Below are positions 54,730-63,896 of a DNA stretch of 64,000 bases, piece by piece. The notes below the pieces were generated by a model. That model did not search any database. It was not told the origin of the DNA and saw nothing but the letters and a program-made list of their open reading frames with translations. The position numbers and the translations under genes were made by a program. The stretch lies in contig NZ_FMVC01000001.1 in the NCBI RefSeq assembly GCF_900101855.1, forward strand, positions 521,710-585,709, written 5' to 3'. The stretch is from Flavobacterium anhuiense (GTDB lineage: Bacteria; Bacteroidota; Bacteroidia; Flavobacteriales; Flavobacteriaceae). The stretch's first letter is position 1. Each line of letters starts with the position of its first letter.

Positions 54730-55983
54730 TTAATCAGCTAGTTTTTTAAACAATACGCAAGCATTGTGTCCACCAAAACCAAATGTATTACTCATAGCAA
54801 CATTTACTTCTCTTTTTTGAGGTTTGTTTAGAGTAAGATTTAAAGATGGATCAATGTTTTCGTCAACAACTGTATGGTTAATCGTTGGAGGAACAATTCC
54901 GTGCTGCATTGCCAAGATAGAAGCAATAGCCTCAATAGCTCCAGCTGCACCCAATAAGTGTCCTGTCATAGATTTTGTAGAGTTAATATTGATGTTTTTA
55001 GCATGATCACCAAAAACAGCACTAATTGCTTTTAACTCAGCAACGTCTCCTAATGGCGTAGAAGTTCCGTGAGTATTGATATGATCCACTTGATCGGGAG
55101 TCATTCCAGCATCTCTCAATGTGTTTTCCATTACTGCGATAACTCCAATTCCTTCCGGATGTGGTGCAGTTAAGTGGTAAGCATCAGACGACATACCGCC
55201 ACCGCCAATTTCGCAATAGATTTTTGCCCCTCTTGCTTTAGCATGTTCATACTCTTCAAGAACTAAAGCTCCTGCTCCTTCACCTAAAACGAAACCATCT
55301 CTGGTTGCATCAAAAGGCCTAGAAGCTGTTTCTGGGCTTTCGTTTCTTGTAGATAAAGCGTGCATTGAGCTAAATCCTCCCATACCTGCAATTGTAACAG
55401 CAGCTTCAGAACCACCAGAAACAATAACATCGCACATTCCTAAACGAATGTAATTGAAGGCATCGATTAATGCATTTGCAGAAGATGCACAAGCAGAAAC
55501 CGTAGTATAATTTGGTCCCATATACCCGTTACGCATAGAAATATGTGCAGGAGCAATATCGGCAATCATTTTAGGAATAAAGAAAGGATTGAACTTTGGA
55601 GTTCCATCACCTTTTGCATAGTACAATACTTCATCTTGGAAAGTCTCTAAACCTCCAATTCCTGCTCCCCAGATAACACCAACTCTTTGTTTGTTTACGT
55701 TATCATTTGTGATTCCAGCATCTTTAATAGCTTCATCACTGGCAGCAATTGCGTATTGTGCAAATTTATCTAATCTACGAGATTCCTTGCGATCCATGTA
55801 ATCTTCAATATTGAAGTTTTTTACTTCGCAGGCAAATTTCGTTTTGTGTTTCTCGGTATCATAATATGTGATTGGAGCGGCTCCGCTAACTCCATTCACA
55901 AGTGCATTCCAATATTCTTGGATATTATTCCCAATAGGAGTAAGTGCACCTAATCCTGTTACAACAACTCGCCTTAATGCCAT
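54730..55983 (-). CDS. fabF: 3-oxoacyl-ACP synthase II (KAS II)
   Basis: The condensing enzyme of fatty-acid elongation: acyl-ACP + malonyl-ACP. The 417-aa protein has the catalytic Cys in TTVSACASSANAL (about residue 165), His in HINTHGTSTPLGD, a second His in STKSMTGHLLGAAGA and the Gly-rich end NTFGFGGHNA. It lies downstream of acpP in the usual order. Confidence 0.97.
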   Translation of the reverse strand: MALRRVVVTGLGALTPIGNNIQEYWNALVNGVSGAAPITYYDTEKHKTKFACEVKNFNIEDYMDRKESRRLDKFAQYAIAASDEAIKDAGITNDNVNKQRVGVIWGAGIGGLETFQDEVLYYAKGDGTPKFNPFFIPKMIADIAPAHISMRNGYMGPNYTTVSACASSANALIDAFNYIRLGMCDVIVSGGSEAAVTIAGMGGFSSMHALSTRNESPETASRPFDATRDGFVLGEGAGALVLEEYEHAKARGAKIYCEIGGGGMSSDAYHLTAPHPEGIGVIAVMENTLRDAGMTPDQVDHINTHGTSTPLGDVAELKAISAVFGDHAKNININSTKSMTGHLLGAAGAIEAIASILAMQHGIVPPTINHTVVDENIDPSLNLTLNKPQKREVNVAMSNTFGFGGHNACVLFKKLAD

Positions 55984-56222
55984 AAATATGTGTTTTGTAC
56001 TTTAAACAAATAAAACCCACGCTTTCTTAACTTATAGTTATTTAAGAGCCATGGGAATTACAATATAAATATATCTTTTTGATTGAAAAATCAATCGAAA
56101 TTTAAATTTAAAAAATAATAACACCCGATTTCTAGAAATTCCAATTCTTTAAAAAACAAATTCCAATTTTGGGATTTGGATATTCAAATTTTGAGATTTT
56201 TTAGAATTCGGGTGTGGTATTA

Positions 56223-56459
56223 TTATTTTTTTGCTTCTTCGATATAAGAAATAGCTTGACCAACAGTAGCAATGTTTTCTGCTTGATCGTCTGGAATTTG
56301 AATATCAAATTCTTTTTCGAATTCCATAATAAGCTCAACAGTGTCTAGTGAGTCAGCTCCTAAATCATTAGTGAAGCTTGCTTCTGTTACAACTTCGTTT
56401 TCGTCAACACCTAATTTGTCTACGATAATCGCTTTTACTCTTGATGCAATGTCTGACAT
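56223..56459 (-). CDS. acpP: Acyl carrier protein
   Basis: A 78-aa acidic carrier that holds growing fatty-acyl chains on phosphopantetheine attached to Ser37 in the DSLDTVEL motif. The first gene of the acpP-fabF-rnc cluster. A 239-bp gap separates it from fabF. Confidence 0.97.
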   Translation of the reverse strand: MSDIASRVKAIIVDKLGVDENEVVTEASFTNDLGADSLDTVELIMEFEKEFDIQIPDDQAENIATVGQAISYIEEAKK

Positions 56460-56489
56460 AATCTTTAATTTTAGAATTTAATTTGTTGG

Positions 56490-56518
56490 CAAAAATAAAA
56501 AACTTTATTTTAAAACAA
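56490..56518 (-). promoter_or_regulatory. acpP promoter
   Basis: On the minus strand TTG at 56518-56516 and TATTTTTG at 56497-56490, spacer 18 bp; full consensus about 30 bp before the acpP ATG. Confidence 0.62.
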
Positions 56519-56634
56519 CTATTTAGTTTATAAATGTGACACTAATTTATAAAATTAATTTCAAGAAAGGTCTTTTAAAGCTATTTATTTTCGATTTTTA
56601 TTCCGTTTTTTGCACTCTCAAAACACACAACTTT

Positions 56635-57198
56635 ATGAAAAAAATTATCGTTTTTGCCTCAGGATCAGGAACTAACGCAGAGAACATTATAAAATATTTT
56701 TCGAACACTGAAATTGCAAAGGTCGTTTCGGTCTTTACAAATAATGCTTCGGCAAAAGTGATTGAAAGAGCAAAAAATCATCAAATTCCAGTCGAAATCT
56801 TCGAAAAAAACGAACTTTTAGAAAGAAAAGTTTTACAAAAAATACAAAAAATCGACCCGGATTTGATAGTTTTGGCTGGTTTTCTACTCAAATTCCCAGA
56901 AAACATAATTGAACAATATCCAAATAAAATAATCAATATCCATCCTGCACTTTTACCTAATTATGGGGGCAAAGGAATGTATGGAATGCATATCCATAGA
57001 GCCATTATAAATAATAAGGAAAAAGAAACTGGAATATCTATTCATTATGTTAACGAAAACTACGATGAAGGCGCAATCATCTTTCAGGCAAATGTGGCTT
57101 TGACAGATGAAGACACTCCAGAAACAGTTGCAGAAAAGATTCATGAGCTGGAACAAAAACATTTTCCAGAAATCATACATAGATTATTAGAAATTTAG
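56635..57198 (+). CDS. purN: Phosphoribosylglycinamide formyltransferase (PurN)
   Basis: The third step of purine synthesis: transfers formyl from 10-formyl-THF to GAR. The 187-aa protein has the GAR site FASGSGTNAENI, the catalytic Asn/His in NIHPALLP and the conserved Asp in NYDEGAII. The start at 56635 gives the standard MKKIIVFASG; the longer frame from 56536 adds an implausible leader. Divergent from acpP. Confidence 0.95.
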   Translation: MKKIIVFASGSGTNAENIIKYFSNTEIAKVVSVFTNNASAKVIERAKNHQIPVEIFEKNELLERKVLQKIQKIDPDLIVLAGFLLKFPENIIEQYPNKIINIHPALLPNYGGKGMYGMHIHRAIINNKEKETGISIHYVNENYDEGAIIFQANVALTDEDTPETVAEKIHELEQKHFPEIIHRLLEI

Positions 57199-57347
57199 AC
57201 TATTAGACTTCTTAGACATAAGACTACTTAGATTTTAATCTAAAGCATTTTAAAAAATCTAAGCAGTCTAAAATCTGAAGATGTTTAATATCTAAAAAAG
57301 AAAAATCTAAAAGTCCAAAAATCTAAAATCTAAGCAGTCTAAAATAA
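57199..57347 (+). repeat. Word-repeat spacer between purN and rnhA
   Basis: TCTAAGCAGTCTAAAAT occurs at about 57258 and again at about 57328, surrounded by variants of AGACT/AGTCT and TTAGATT/AATCTAA, so the spacer can fold on itself. Confidence 0.55.
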
Positions 57348-57348
57348 A

Positions 57349-57828
57349 ATGAATCACGAAGTACATATATATACCGATGGCGCGGCAAAGGGAAATCCAG
57401 GAAATGGCGGTTATGGAGTCGTGATGGAACTGGTGGGCACTCCGCACAAAAAAGAATTCTACGAAGGCTTTCGTCTGACTACTAATAATAGGATGGAACT
57501 TTTGGCTGTAATTGTGGGGTTAGAAAAACTGAAAAAACCCAACATGAAAGTCCTTGTGGTTTCGGACTCTAAATATGTTGTCGATTCTGTTGAAAAGAAA
57601 TGGGTGCTTGGCTGGGAGAAAAAAGGTTTTGCTGGAAGAAAAAATGCAGATCTTTGGAAACGCTTTTTAGCCGTCTACCGCAAACATCAAGTCGATTTTA
57701 AATGGATTAAGGGACACAACAACCATCCGCAAAACGAACGCTGTGATCAACTGGCTGTAATGGCATCCATGCAACCCAAACTTTCAATCGATTCTTATTA
57801 CGAAAACATCGATTCTAAGTTGCTATAA
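57349..57828 (+). CDS. rnhA: Ribonuclease HI
   Basis: Degrades the RNA strand of RNA-DNA hybrids. The 159-aa protein holds all four acidic residues of the active site: Asp10 (IYTDGAAKGNPG), Glu50 (TTNNRMELLAV), Asp73 (VVSDSKYVVDS) and Asp133 (NERCDQLA), plus the loop His (KGHNNHP). It has a slightly longer C-terminal tail than E. coli RNase HI. Confidence 0.95.
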   Translation: MNHEVHIYTDGAAKGNPGNGGYGVVMELVGTPHKKEFYEGFRLTTNNRMELLAVIVGLEKLKKPNMKVLVVSDSKYVVDSVEKKWVLGWEKKGFAGRKNADLWKRFLAVYRKHQVDFKWIKGHNNHPQNERCDQLAVMASMQPKLSIDSYYENIDSKLL

Positions 57829-57833
57829 AAAAG

Positions 57834-57869
57834 ATAACGTATCGAAAACCTAAATTCTCGATACGTTAT
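57834..57869. terminator. Hairpin between convergent rnhA and DUF6249 genes
   Basis: A 12-bp perfect stem (57834-57845 with 57858-57869) with a 12-nt loop lies between convergent genes. T runs are weak, so it may act more as a 3' stabiliser than a classical terminator. Confidence 0.6.
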
Positions 57870-57891
57870 ACTCAAATTACTAATTTCAATT

Positions 57892-58239
57892 TTATTCTTT
57901 ATCTAAGTCTTTTGCAGTTTTAAATCCTGTCAAAAGTCCGATTCCTGACATTATAAAAATAATTGAAGGATAAACCGCACCATCATTAAGAGATGTATAA
58001 GTGGTGATTAATAGCGCAAGAAAAATTCCAACACCGCTTCCTATTAATAAGAATGCTAGATTTACTACAAAGATTTTCCAAGCTGGAACTCCACTTCCCT
58101 TTCCTTGCAAAAAGATACTGGCATCTACCCCTTTTTCTATTAGAGCCAGACGCTCTCTGTTTCTTGTTGAATAAATTAAATAAACGATCCCGAAGATCAT
58201 TAAGAAAAGACTGATTGGAATTAAAATTTTTTCGTCCAT
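57892..58239 (-). CDS. DUF6249 family small membrane protein
   Basis: A 115-aa inner-membrane protein with three hydrophobic segments (about 5-22, 54-78, 90-105) and the family pattern ERLALIEKGVDASIF between the first two. Function unknown. It is divergent from the ECF sigma gene and has the same ECF-type promoter (TGTAACC-N16-CGTC), so it is likely part of that sigma factor's regulon. Confidence 0.8.
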   Translation of the reverse strand: MDEKILIPISLFLMIFGIVYLIYSTRNRERLALIEKGVDASIFLQGKGSGVPAWKIFVVNLAFLLIGSGVGIFLALLITTYTSLNDGAVYPSIIFIMSGIGLLTGFKTAKDLDKE

Positions 58240-58277
58240 GATATTTTATGTTTTTAATTGATTGATATACCTCATAT

Positions 58278-58304
58278 GACGAGGGTTTTTAAAATGAGGT
58301 TACA
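58278..58304 (-). promoter_or_regulatory. ECF-type promoter of the DUF6249 gene
   Basis: On the minus strand TGTAACC (58304-58298), 16-bp spacer, CGTC (58281-58278). Both blocks and the spacer length are identical to the promoter of the sigma gene on the other strand. Confidence 0.7.
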
Positions 58305-58511
58305 AGAATTTTAAAATAAATTCCAATTTCTAAACTCCAAATTTCAAAACTTACTGATAATCAATTAATTTTGACTCTAAAAAACTTTGTCAAAGTTGAA
58401 TCTTTCTAAAAGCTTATACTATATATATAATATGTATAATCTGAATTTAACTCTGATAGTTAACTGGATTGGAATTTGGGATTTGCTTTTTGGAATTTAT
58501 TTTCAATTTCT

Positions 58512-58538
58512 TGTAACCTAAATTAACATTCTGTCGTC
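58512..58538 (+). promoter_or_regulatory. ECF-type promoter of the sigma factor operon
   Basis: TGTAACC (58512-58518), 16-bp spacer, CGTC (58535-58538) have the form expected of ECF sigma autoregulatory promoters. It ends 10 bp before the ATG, so the leader is extremely short. The 58240-58548 gap holds no gene, only these divergent promoters and an AT-rich middle. Confidence 0.7.
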
Positions 58539-58548
58539 CTATATAATT

Positions 58549-59136
58549 ATGAGCACATTAACTGATCAACATTATATCGATAAAATCCTGAAGGGCGAGA
58601 CCAGTGCTTTTGCCGTTCTTGTGGATCGTTATAAAAATATGATCTTTACGCTGGCTCTAAAAATGGTTAAAAATCGGGAAGAAGCAGAAGAAGTTGCACA
58701 GGATACTTTTATAAAAATTTATAGTTCGCTGACAAAATTTAAAGGAGAATCTAAGTTTTCAACTTGGATTTATAAAATTGCCTATAATACTTGTCTAGAC
58801 CGTTTAAAGAAAAACAAAAAAGAAGATTTGAATATTTCTATTGATGATTTTTCGTCTCATTTAATCAAAACAATGGACAATGCTTTAAGCGCATTAGAAG
58901 AAAATGAACGAAAGCAGACCATTCAGAAATGTTTGAATTTATTGCCATGTGATGAAAATTTCCTTTTAACCTTATTTTATTTTGATGATCATAGTTTAGA
59001 AGAAATTGGAAAGGTTATGAATATATCGGCCAATAATGCTAAAGTGAAATTATTTAGGAGCCGACAGAAATTAGCCGTAATTTTGAGACAGCAGTTAGAA
59101 CCAGAAATAATAGAATGTTATGAAAGAGAGCGATAA
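58549..59136 (+). CDS. ECF-type RNA polymerase sigma factor
   Basis: A 195-aa group 4 sigma factor. Region 2: VDRYKNMIFTLALKMVKNRE, AEEVAQDTFIKIY, then FSTWIYKIAYNTCLDRLK. Region 4: LPCDENFLLTLFYFDDHSLE, EIGKVMNISANNAKVKLFRS. It recognises ECF promoters and probably its own. Its 3' end overlaps the next gene by 17 bp, typical for a sigma/anti-sigma pair. Confidence 0.93.
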   Translation: MSTLTDQHYIDKILKGETSAFAVLVDRYKNMIFTLALKMVKNREEAEEVAQDTFIKIYSSLTKFKGESKFSTWIYKIAYNTCLDRLKKNKKEDLNISIDDFSSHLIKTMDNALSALEENERKQTIQKCLNLLPCDENFLLTLFYFDDHSLEEIGKVMNISANNAKVKLFRSRQKLAVILRQQLEPEIIECYERER

Positions 59137-59524
59137 AAATATAGAACAACTTATTGAGAAAATGATGGCTGAAGAAAAACTGCAGTCACCATCAGTAGAT
59201 TTCACTTCAAAAATAATGGCTGAAGTTCATATACTAGAAGAGAAAAAACTCAAAGCATACAAACCTTTAATTTCTAAACCAATCTGGATTTCGATTGGCT
59301 TAGCTGTGGCGGCATTAGTGATTTATGTTTCTCTGTTTTCTGTTTCGAATAATGATTTTAAAATTGACGTAATCGGGAAATTATATTCTGATAGAATCTC
59401 AACAGCATTTTCTAGAATTCATTTTTCTAAAAACATCTTATATGCCATTTTGATTGTTCCAATTATGATTTTGGTTCAGGTTGGTATTTTGAAGAATTAT
59501 TTTGATAAGAAATATCAATTATAA
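59120..59524 (+). CDS. Probable membrane-bound anti-sigma factor
   Basis: A 134-aa protein overlapping the sigma gene by 17 bp. A cytoplasmic N-terminus (IEQLIEKMMAEEKLQSPSVD, about 1-50) is followed by two membrane segments (about 56-74 and 108-126). No zinc-binding HxxxCxxC motif is seen, so it is not a classical ZAS anti-sigma; the assignment rests on position and layout. Confidence 0.7.
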   Translation: MKESDKNIEQLIEKMMAEEKLQSPSVDFTSKIMAEVHILEEKKLKAYKPLISKPIWISIGLAVAALVIYVSLFSVSNNDFKIDVIGKLYSDRISTAFSRIHFSKNILYAILIVPIMILVQVGILKNYFDKKYQL

Positions 59525-59532
59525 ATTTAAAA

Positions 59533-60420
59533 ATGAAAAATAAAACGCCCTTATATTCACTCTTAGTGTTATTATTGTTTGCTACTAATTATGCATCAGC
59601 AATTCCATCAAATTTTACTACTAAAGAAATAAAATTTGTTAGCGAAGGAATTTCTCTCGCTGGAACTGTTTTTACGCCTAATAACATTCAAGCTGCTGTT
59701 GTGATTGTTCATGGATCTGGACAAGAAAAAAGAATGATCGATTTTGCTACAACTCTAGCCAACAATGGCATTGCAGTTTTGACATATGACAAACGCGGAG
59801 TTGGAGAATCAGGTGGCGTATATGCAGGACCAGAAGTAGGAACAAACAATGTGGACTTCGCCAATCTAACTCTTTTGTCTTTAGACGCAAGTGCTGCCGT
59901 AAATGCTTTATCCAAATCTTTATCAAATACTAAAATATCAATCGGTTTAATAGGCGGAAGTCAAGCTGGATGGATTATTCCATTGGCAGCAGAGAAAAAT
60001 AAGAAAGTTAAATTTATGACCATATTTAGCGGAGCGCTTATAACGGTTAAAGAACAATTGAGATTCCAATTTTACACCAATGGAGATCAAAAATTCTGGG
60101 ATACACATTCAGAAGAAGAGGCAAGAAAACATGTATTCAATGATCCAGACAAATATGAGTTTATTGATACAAATCCTATTGACGTACTTTGTAAATTATC
60201 AATCCCAGGAATTTGGATTTTTGGAGGTAAGGATATTCAAGTTCCTTCGAATCTATCCATCGAATATCTTGATAAATTAAAATCTAAAGGAAAACATTAT
60301 GAATATAAATTGTTTCCAAATCTGGGACATAATACCGCTTTTTCAAAATCTGAAGAGCCTCTGAACGATGCGATCAATTGGATTAAAAATATAAGTAAAG
60401 CAAATAATCAGAAGCAATAA
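59533..60420 (+). CDS. Exported alpha/beta hydrolase
   Basis: A 295-aa hydrolase with a signal peptide (1-23, ending YASA). The fold motifs are VIVHGSGQEKR, YDKRGVGESGG, the nucleophile elbow GLIGGSQAGW (Ser), the acid in FGGKDIQVP and His in LGHNTAF. Probably an esterase. It begins 9 bp after the anti-sigma gene, so it is the likely effector gene of the sigma operon. Confidence 0.87.
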   Translation: MKNKTPLYSLLVLLLFATNYASAIPSNFTTKEIKFVSEGISLAGTVFTPNNIQAAVVIVHGSGQEKRMIDFATTLANNGIAVLTYDKRGVGESGGVYAGPEVGTNNVDFANLTLLSLDASAAVNALSKSLSNTKISIGLIGGSQAGWIIPLAAEKNKKVKFMTIFSGALITVKEQLRFQFYTNGDQKFWDTHSEEEARKHVFNDPDKYEFIDTNPIDVLCKLSIPGIWIFGGKDIQVPSNLSIEYLDKLKSKGKHYEYKLFPNLGHNTAFSKSEEPLNDAINWIKNISKANNQKQ

Positions 60421-60655
60421 AAATAATCTAATTACAATTCTTAATGCTTTTAAGAAAAAAACTTTATTTTTTCAAAAAAGCTAGCCAGAAGAATAACCTG
60501 TAAAATATTCGCAATTATTTTCAAAAAACTTGCAGATTAATTCTGAAAAATCTATTTTAAGCTTCATTAAAAACAGTTTTTAACCAATTCATTTACAGTA
60601 TTTTCACTCTAAAATCGATGTCATTTTTTTAAGAAAATTTTGAGAACCTAAACCG

Positions 60656-60686
60656 TTGCAAGATTGTAACTTATGAAGTATCTTTG
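60656..60686 (+). promoter_or_regulatory. Promoter of the PfkB-type kinase gene
   Basis: TTG at 60656-60658, 20-bp spacer, TATCTTTG at 60679-60686; 24 bp before the ATG. Confidence 0.62.
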
Positions 60687-60709
60687 CACCCTAATTCGAA
60701 ATTCATAAA

Positions 60710-61633
60710 ATGAATAAACTATTGATTGTTGGAACAGTTGCTTTCGACGCGATTGAAACTCCTTTCGGAAAAACAGATAAAATATTAGGTGGTGCTGCAA
60801 CCTACATCGGATTATCAGCGTCATTTTTTAACTTGCAATCGGCCATTGTTTCTGTAGTTGGCGACGATTTCCCTCAAGAACATTTAGATCTTTTAACTTC
60901 AAAAAATATTGATATCTCTGGTATCGAAATTGTAAAAGGAGGAAAGACTTTTTTCTGGAGCGGTTTATACCACAACGATTTAAATTCTAGAGATACTCTT
61001 GTAACTGAGTTGAACGTTTTAGCTGATTTTCAGCCAAAAGTTCCTCAAAACTACAAAGATGCTGATGTTGTAATGTTAGGAAACTTACACCCATTAGTAC
61101 AAAGCAGTGTTTTAGATCAAATGGAGAAAAAACCAAAATTAGTAGTTTTAGACACTATGAACTTTTGGATGGACTGTGCTCTTCCAGAATTATTAGACGT
61201 TATTAAACGTGTAGATGTTATTACAATCAATGACGAAGAAGCAAGACAACTTTCTGGAGAATATTCATTAGTAAAAGCTGCCGCTAAAATCCAAGACATG
61301 GGACCAAAATATGTGGTGATCAAAAAAGGAGAACACGGAGCACTTTTATTCCACAACAGAGAAGTTTTCTTTGCACCGGCTTTACCATTAGAAGATGTTT
61401 TTGATCCAACAGGAGCAGGAGACACTTTCGCAGGTGGTTTCTCTGGATTTATTGCGCAAAGCGAAAATATTTCGTTTAACAACATGAAGAATGCAATTAT
61501 TTACGGTTCAAATTTAGCTTCGTTCTGTGTTGAGAAGTTTGGAACTGAAAGAATGGAATCATTAAGCAAAGCCGAGGTAGCGATTCGATTACAGCAATTT
61601 AAGTCGTTAACTCAGTTTGACATAGAAATATAA
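60710..61633 (+). CDS. PfkB-family carbohydrate (sugar or nucleoside) kinase
   Basis: A 307-aa kinase with the N-terminal substrate lid GGAATYIGLSASFF, middle motif VITINDEEARQLSG and the C-terminal anion-hole/catalytic motif DPTGAGDTFAGGFSG. The precise substrate (ribose, adenosine or another sugar) cannot be read. It stands directly before the PurF-like gene, which hints at a nucleotide-related role, but a terminator lies between. Confidence 0.9.
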   Translation: MNKLLIVGTVAFDAIETPFGKTDKILGGAATYIGLSASFFNLQSAIVSVVGDDFPQEHLDLLTSKNIDISGIEIVKGGKTFFWSGLYHNDLNSRDTLVTELNVLADFQPKVPQNYKDADVVMLGNLHPLVQSSVLDQMEKKPKLVVLDTMNFWMDCALPELLDVIKRVDVITINDEEARQLSGEYSLVKAAAKIQDMGPKYVVIKKGEHGALLFHNREVFFAPALPLEDVFDPTGAGDTFAGGFSGFIAQSENISFNNMKNAIIYGSNLASFCVEKFGTERMESLSKAEVAIRLQQFKSLTQFDIEI

Positions 61634-61638
61634 TGCCT

Positions 61639-61666
61639 AAGAGCCTCGATAAAACGGGGCTTTTTT
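61639..61666 (+). terminator. Terminator after the PfkB kinase gene
   Basis: A 10-bp stem (61639-61648 with 61655-61664, two G-T pairs), 6-nt loop, then T run. Confidence 0.8.
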
Positions 61667-61713
61667 ATTACGAATACACACAACTTACAACAACACACAA
61701 ATAACAAAAAACA

Positions 61714-63612
61714 ATGAGCGACGCTTTAAAACACGAATGTGGGATAGCTTTAGTTAGACTACTTAAACCGCTTGAATATTATAAAGAAAAATACGGAACT
61801 GCTTTCTACGGAATCCAGAAGATGTATTTAATGATGGAAAAACAGCATAACCGTGGACAAGACGGAGCTGGTTTTGCAAGCATTAAATTTGATGTTGATC
61901 CAGGACAGCGCTACATTAGTAGAGTTCGTTCTAATCACGCACAACCTATACAAGATGTTTTTAAACAAATCAATGAAAGAATCAGCGAGGAGTTAAAAGC
62001 ACATCCAGAATTGGGAGACAACATGAAAGAGCTAAAAGCAAATATTCCTTATGTTGGAGAATTGTTTTTAGGTCACGTTCGTTACGGAACTTTTGGAAAA
62101 AACAGCATCGAAAGTGTTCACCCATTCCTGCGTCAAAGCAACTGGATGCACCGTAACCTGATTTTGGCAGGAAACTTTAACATGACAAATGTTAAAGAAC
62201 TTTTCGAAAACTTGGTTGAATTAGGGCAACACCCAAAAGAAATGGCTGATACCGTTACGGTAATGGAAAAAATCGGTCACTTCTTAGACAAAGAAGTAAT
62301 GCAGTTATACCAAGATTGTAAAGCTGAAGGTTACTCAAAAAGAGAAGCTTCTCCAGTAATTGCAGAACGTTTGGATATTGCTAAAATCTTAGCTCGTTCA
62401 GCTAAAAATTTAGACGGAGGTTATGCTATGGCTGGTTTACTAGGCCACGGTGACGCATTTGTTTTTAGAGATCCTGCAGGAATTCGTCCAGCTTATTATT
62501 ATCAAGATGACGAAGTTGTAGTTGTCGCTTCTGAAAGACCAGTTATTCAAACTGTATTTAATGTTCCTTTTGAAAGTGTTCAGGAAATCAATCCAGGAAA
62601 TGCATTGATTATCAAGAAAAATGGTAATGTTACCATGAACCAAATCTTGGAACCAACTACTTTAAAAGCTTGTTCTTTCGAAAGAATCTACTTCTCAAGA
62701 GGAAGTGATGCTGAAATTTATCAAGAACGTAAAAATTTAGGAAAATTTATTTTACCTGCCGTTCTTAAAGCAATTGATAGCGACACAGACAACACTGTTT
62801 TCTCATATATTCCAAATACAGCCGAAACATCATTCTATGGTTTAGTTGAAGCTGCTCAGGATTTCTTAAATCAGAGAAAAAATAATTACATTCTAGAAAA
62901 TAGAAACACATTAACTGCAGAGACACTTCAAGAGCTTTTATCTGTAAAGATACGCACAGAGAAAGTGGCTATTAAAGATGCTAAACTTAGAACTTTCATC
63001 ACAGAAGACAGCAGCCGTGACGATTTGGTGGCTCACGTCTACGATGTCACTTATGGCGTAATTAAACCAGAAGATAACTTAGTAATTATTGACGACAGTA
63101 TTGTTCGTGGTACCACATTGAAAATGAGCATCATCAAAATGATGGATCGTTTAAAACCAAAGCGTATTGTAATTGTTTCATCTGCACCACAAATTCGTTA
63201 TCCTGATTGTTACGGAATCGATATGGCAAAACTAGAAGGTTTAGTTGCTTTTAGAGCAGCACTTGCTTTATTAAAAGAAAGAAACCTTTATCATATTGTA
63301 GACGAAGTTTATGCCAAATGTAAAGCTCAAGAAAATTTCGCAGACAAAGATGTTGTGAATTATGTTACAGCAATATATGATCAATTTACTGACGAAGAAA
63401 TCTCAGATAAAATTGCAGAAATGCTAAGCTCACCAGAAATAAATGCAGAGGTAAAAATCATCTTCCAAACAGTAGAAGATTTACACAGAGCATGCCCTAA
63501 AAATTTAGGTGATTGGTACTTTACCGGAGATTACCCAACTCCTGGTGGAAACAGAGTTGTAAATCGTGCTTTCATGAATTTTTATGAAGGAAAAGACGCT
63601 CGAGCGTATTAA
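61714..63612 (+). CDS. PurF-like amidophosphoribosyltransferase, long form
   Basis: A class II glutamine amidotransferase fused to a phosphoribosyltransferase domain. In 632 aa it has the N-terminal nucleophile Cys9 (HECGIALVRL), QHNRGQDGAG, GHVRYGT and, near residue 460, the PRPP motif VIIDDSIVRGTTL. Canonical PurF is about 470-510 aa; this one is longer, with extra segments such as the GLVEAAQDFLNQRKNNYILE stretch. It could be the housekeeping PurF or a divergent paralogue; the absence of nearby pur genes (purN is 4.5 kb away) leaves this open. I therefore give no gene symbol. Confidence 0.85.
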   Translation: MSDALKHECGIALVRLLKPLEYYKEKYGTAFYGIQKMYLMMEKQHNRGQDGAGFASIKFDVDPGQRYISRVRSNHAQPIQDVFKQINERISEELKAHPELGDNMKELKANIPYVGELFLGHVRYGTFGKNSIESVHPFLRQSNWMHRNLILAGNFNMTNVKELFENLVELGQHPKEMADTVTVMEKIGHFLDKEVMQLYQDCKAEGYSKREASPVIAERLDIAKILARSAKNLDGGYAMAGLLGHGDAFVFRDPAGIRPAYYYQDDEVVVVASERPVIQTVFNVPFESVQEINPGNALIIKKNGNVTMNQILEPTTLKACSFERIYFSRGSDAEIYQERKNLGKFILPAVLKAIDSDTDNTVFSYIPNTAETSFYGLVEAAQDFLNQRKNNYILENRNTLTAETLQELLSVKIRTEKVAIKDAKLRTFITEDSSRDDLVAHVYDVTYGVIKPEDNLVIIDDSIVRGTTLKMSIIKMMDRLKPKRIVIVSSAPQIRYPDCYGIDMAKLEGLVAFRAALALLKERNLYHIVDEVYAKCKAQENFADKDVVNYVTAIYDQFTDEEISDKIAEMLSSPEINAEVKIIFQTVEDLHRACPKNLGDWYFTGDYPTPGGNRVVNRAFMNFYEGKDARAY

Positions 63613-63677
63613 TAAAATACTAATAAAAGGTTAAATAGTGCATTTCATCGGTTTTTTTTGCCGTTCATCCCATTTCT

Positions 63678-63708
63678 TTGGTGAAATTGAAAAGCTATGA
63701 TACTTTTG
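63678..63708 (+). promoter_or_regulatory. Promoter of the first small-RNA unit
   Basis: TTG at 63678-63680, 20-bp spacer, TACTTTTG at 63701-63708. Confidence 0.55.
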
Positions 63709-63712
63709 AGAT

Positions 63713-63785
63713 ACCATAACATTAGTAGGTTAAGTTTATGGTAGATTTGGGGCAAAAAGGGTGGAAGCAATTCCACCTTTTTTAT
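63713..63785 (+). ncRNA. Putative small RNA, copy 1
   Basis: About 70 nt. It starts with a hairpin CCATAAC...GTTTATGG whose loop reads ATTAGTAGGTTAA, then a single-stranded TAGATTTGGGGCAAAAA, and ends with a terminator (GGTGGAA-GCAA-TTCCACC plus T run). No open frame is present. A consensus promoter precedes it. It repeats at 63897. I cannot name the family; the Flavo-1 motif is one candidate to test. Confidence 0.6.
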
Positions 63786-63896
63786 TGAAATAAACTCAAC
63801 CTATTTATAAACAGCCGATTATATCTCTTCATCGGATTTACTTACCTTTCATCTAAAAATTTTTACTCGAAAAAATAACTGTCATACATTTACTAG

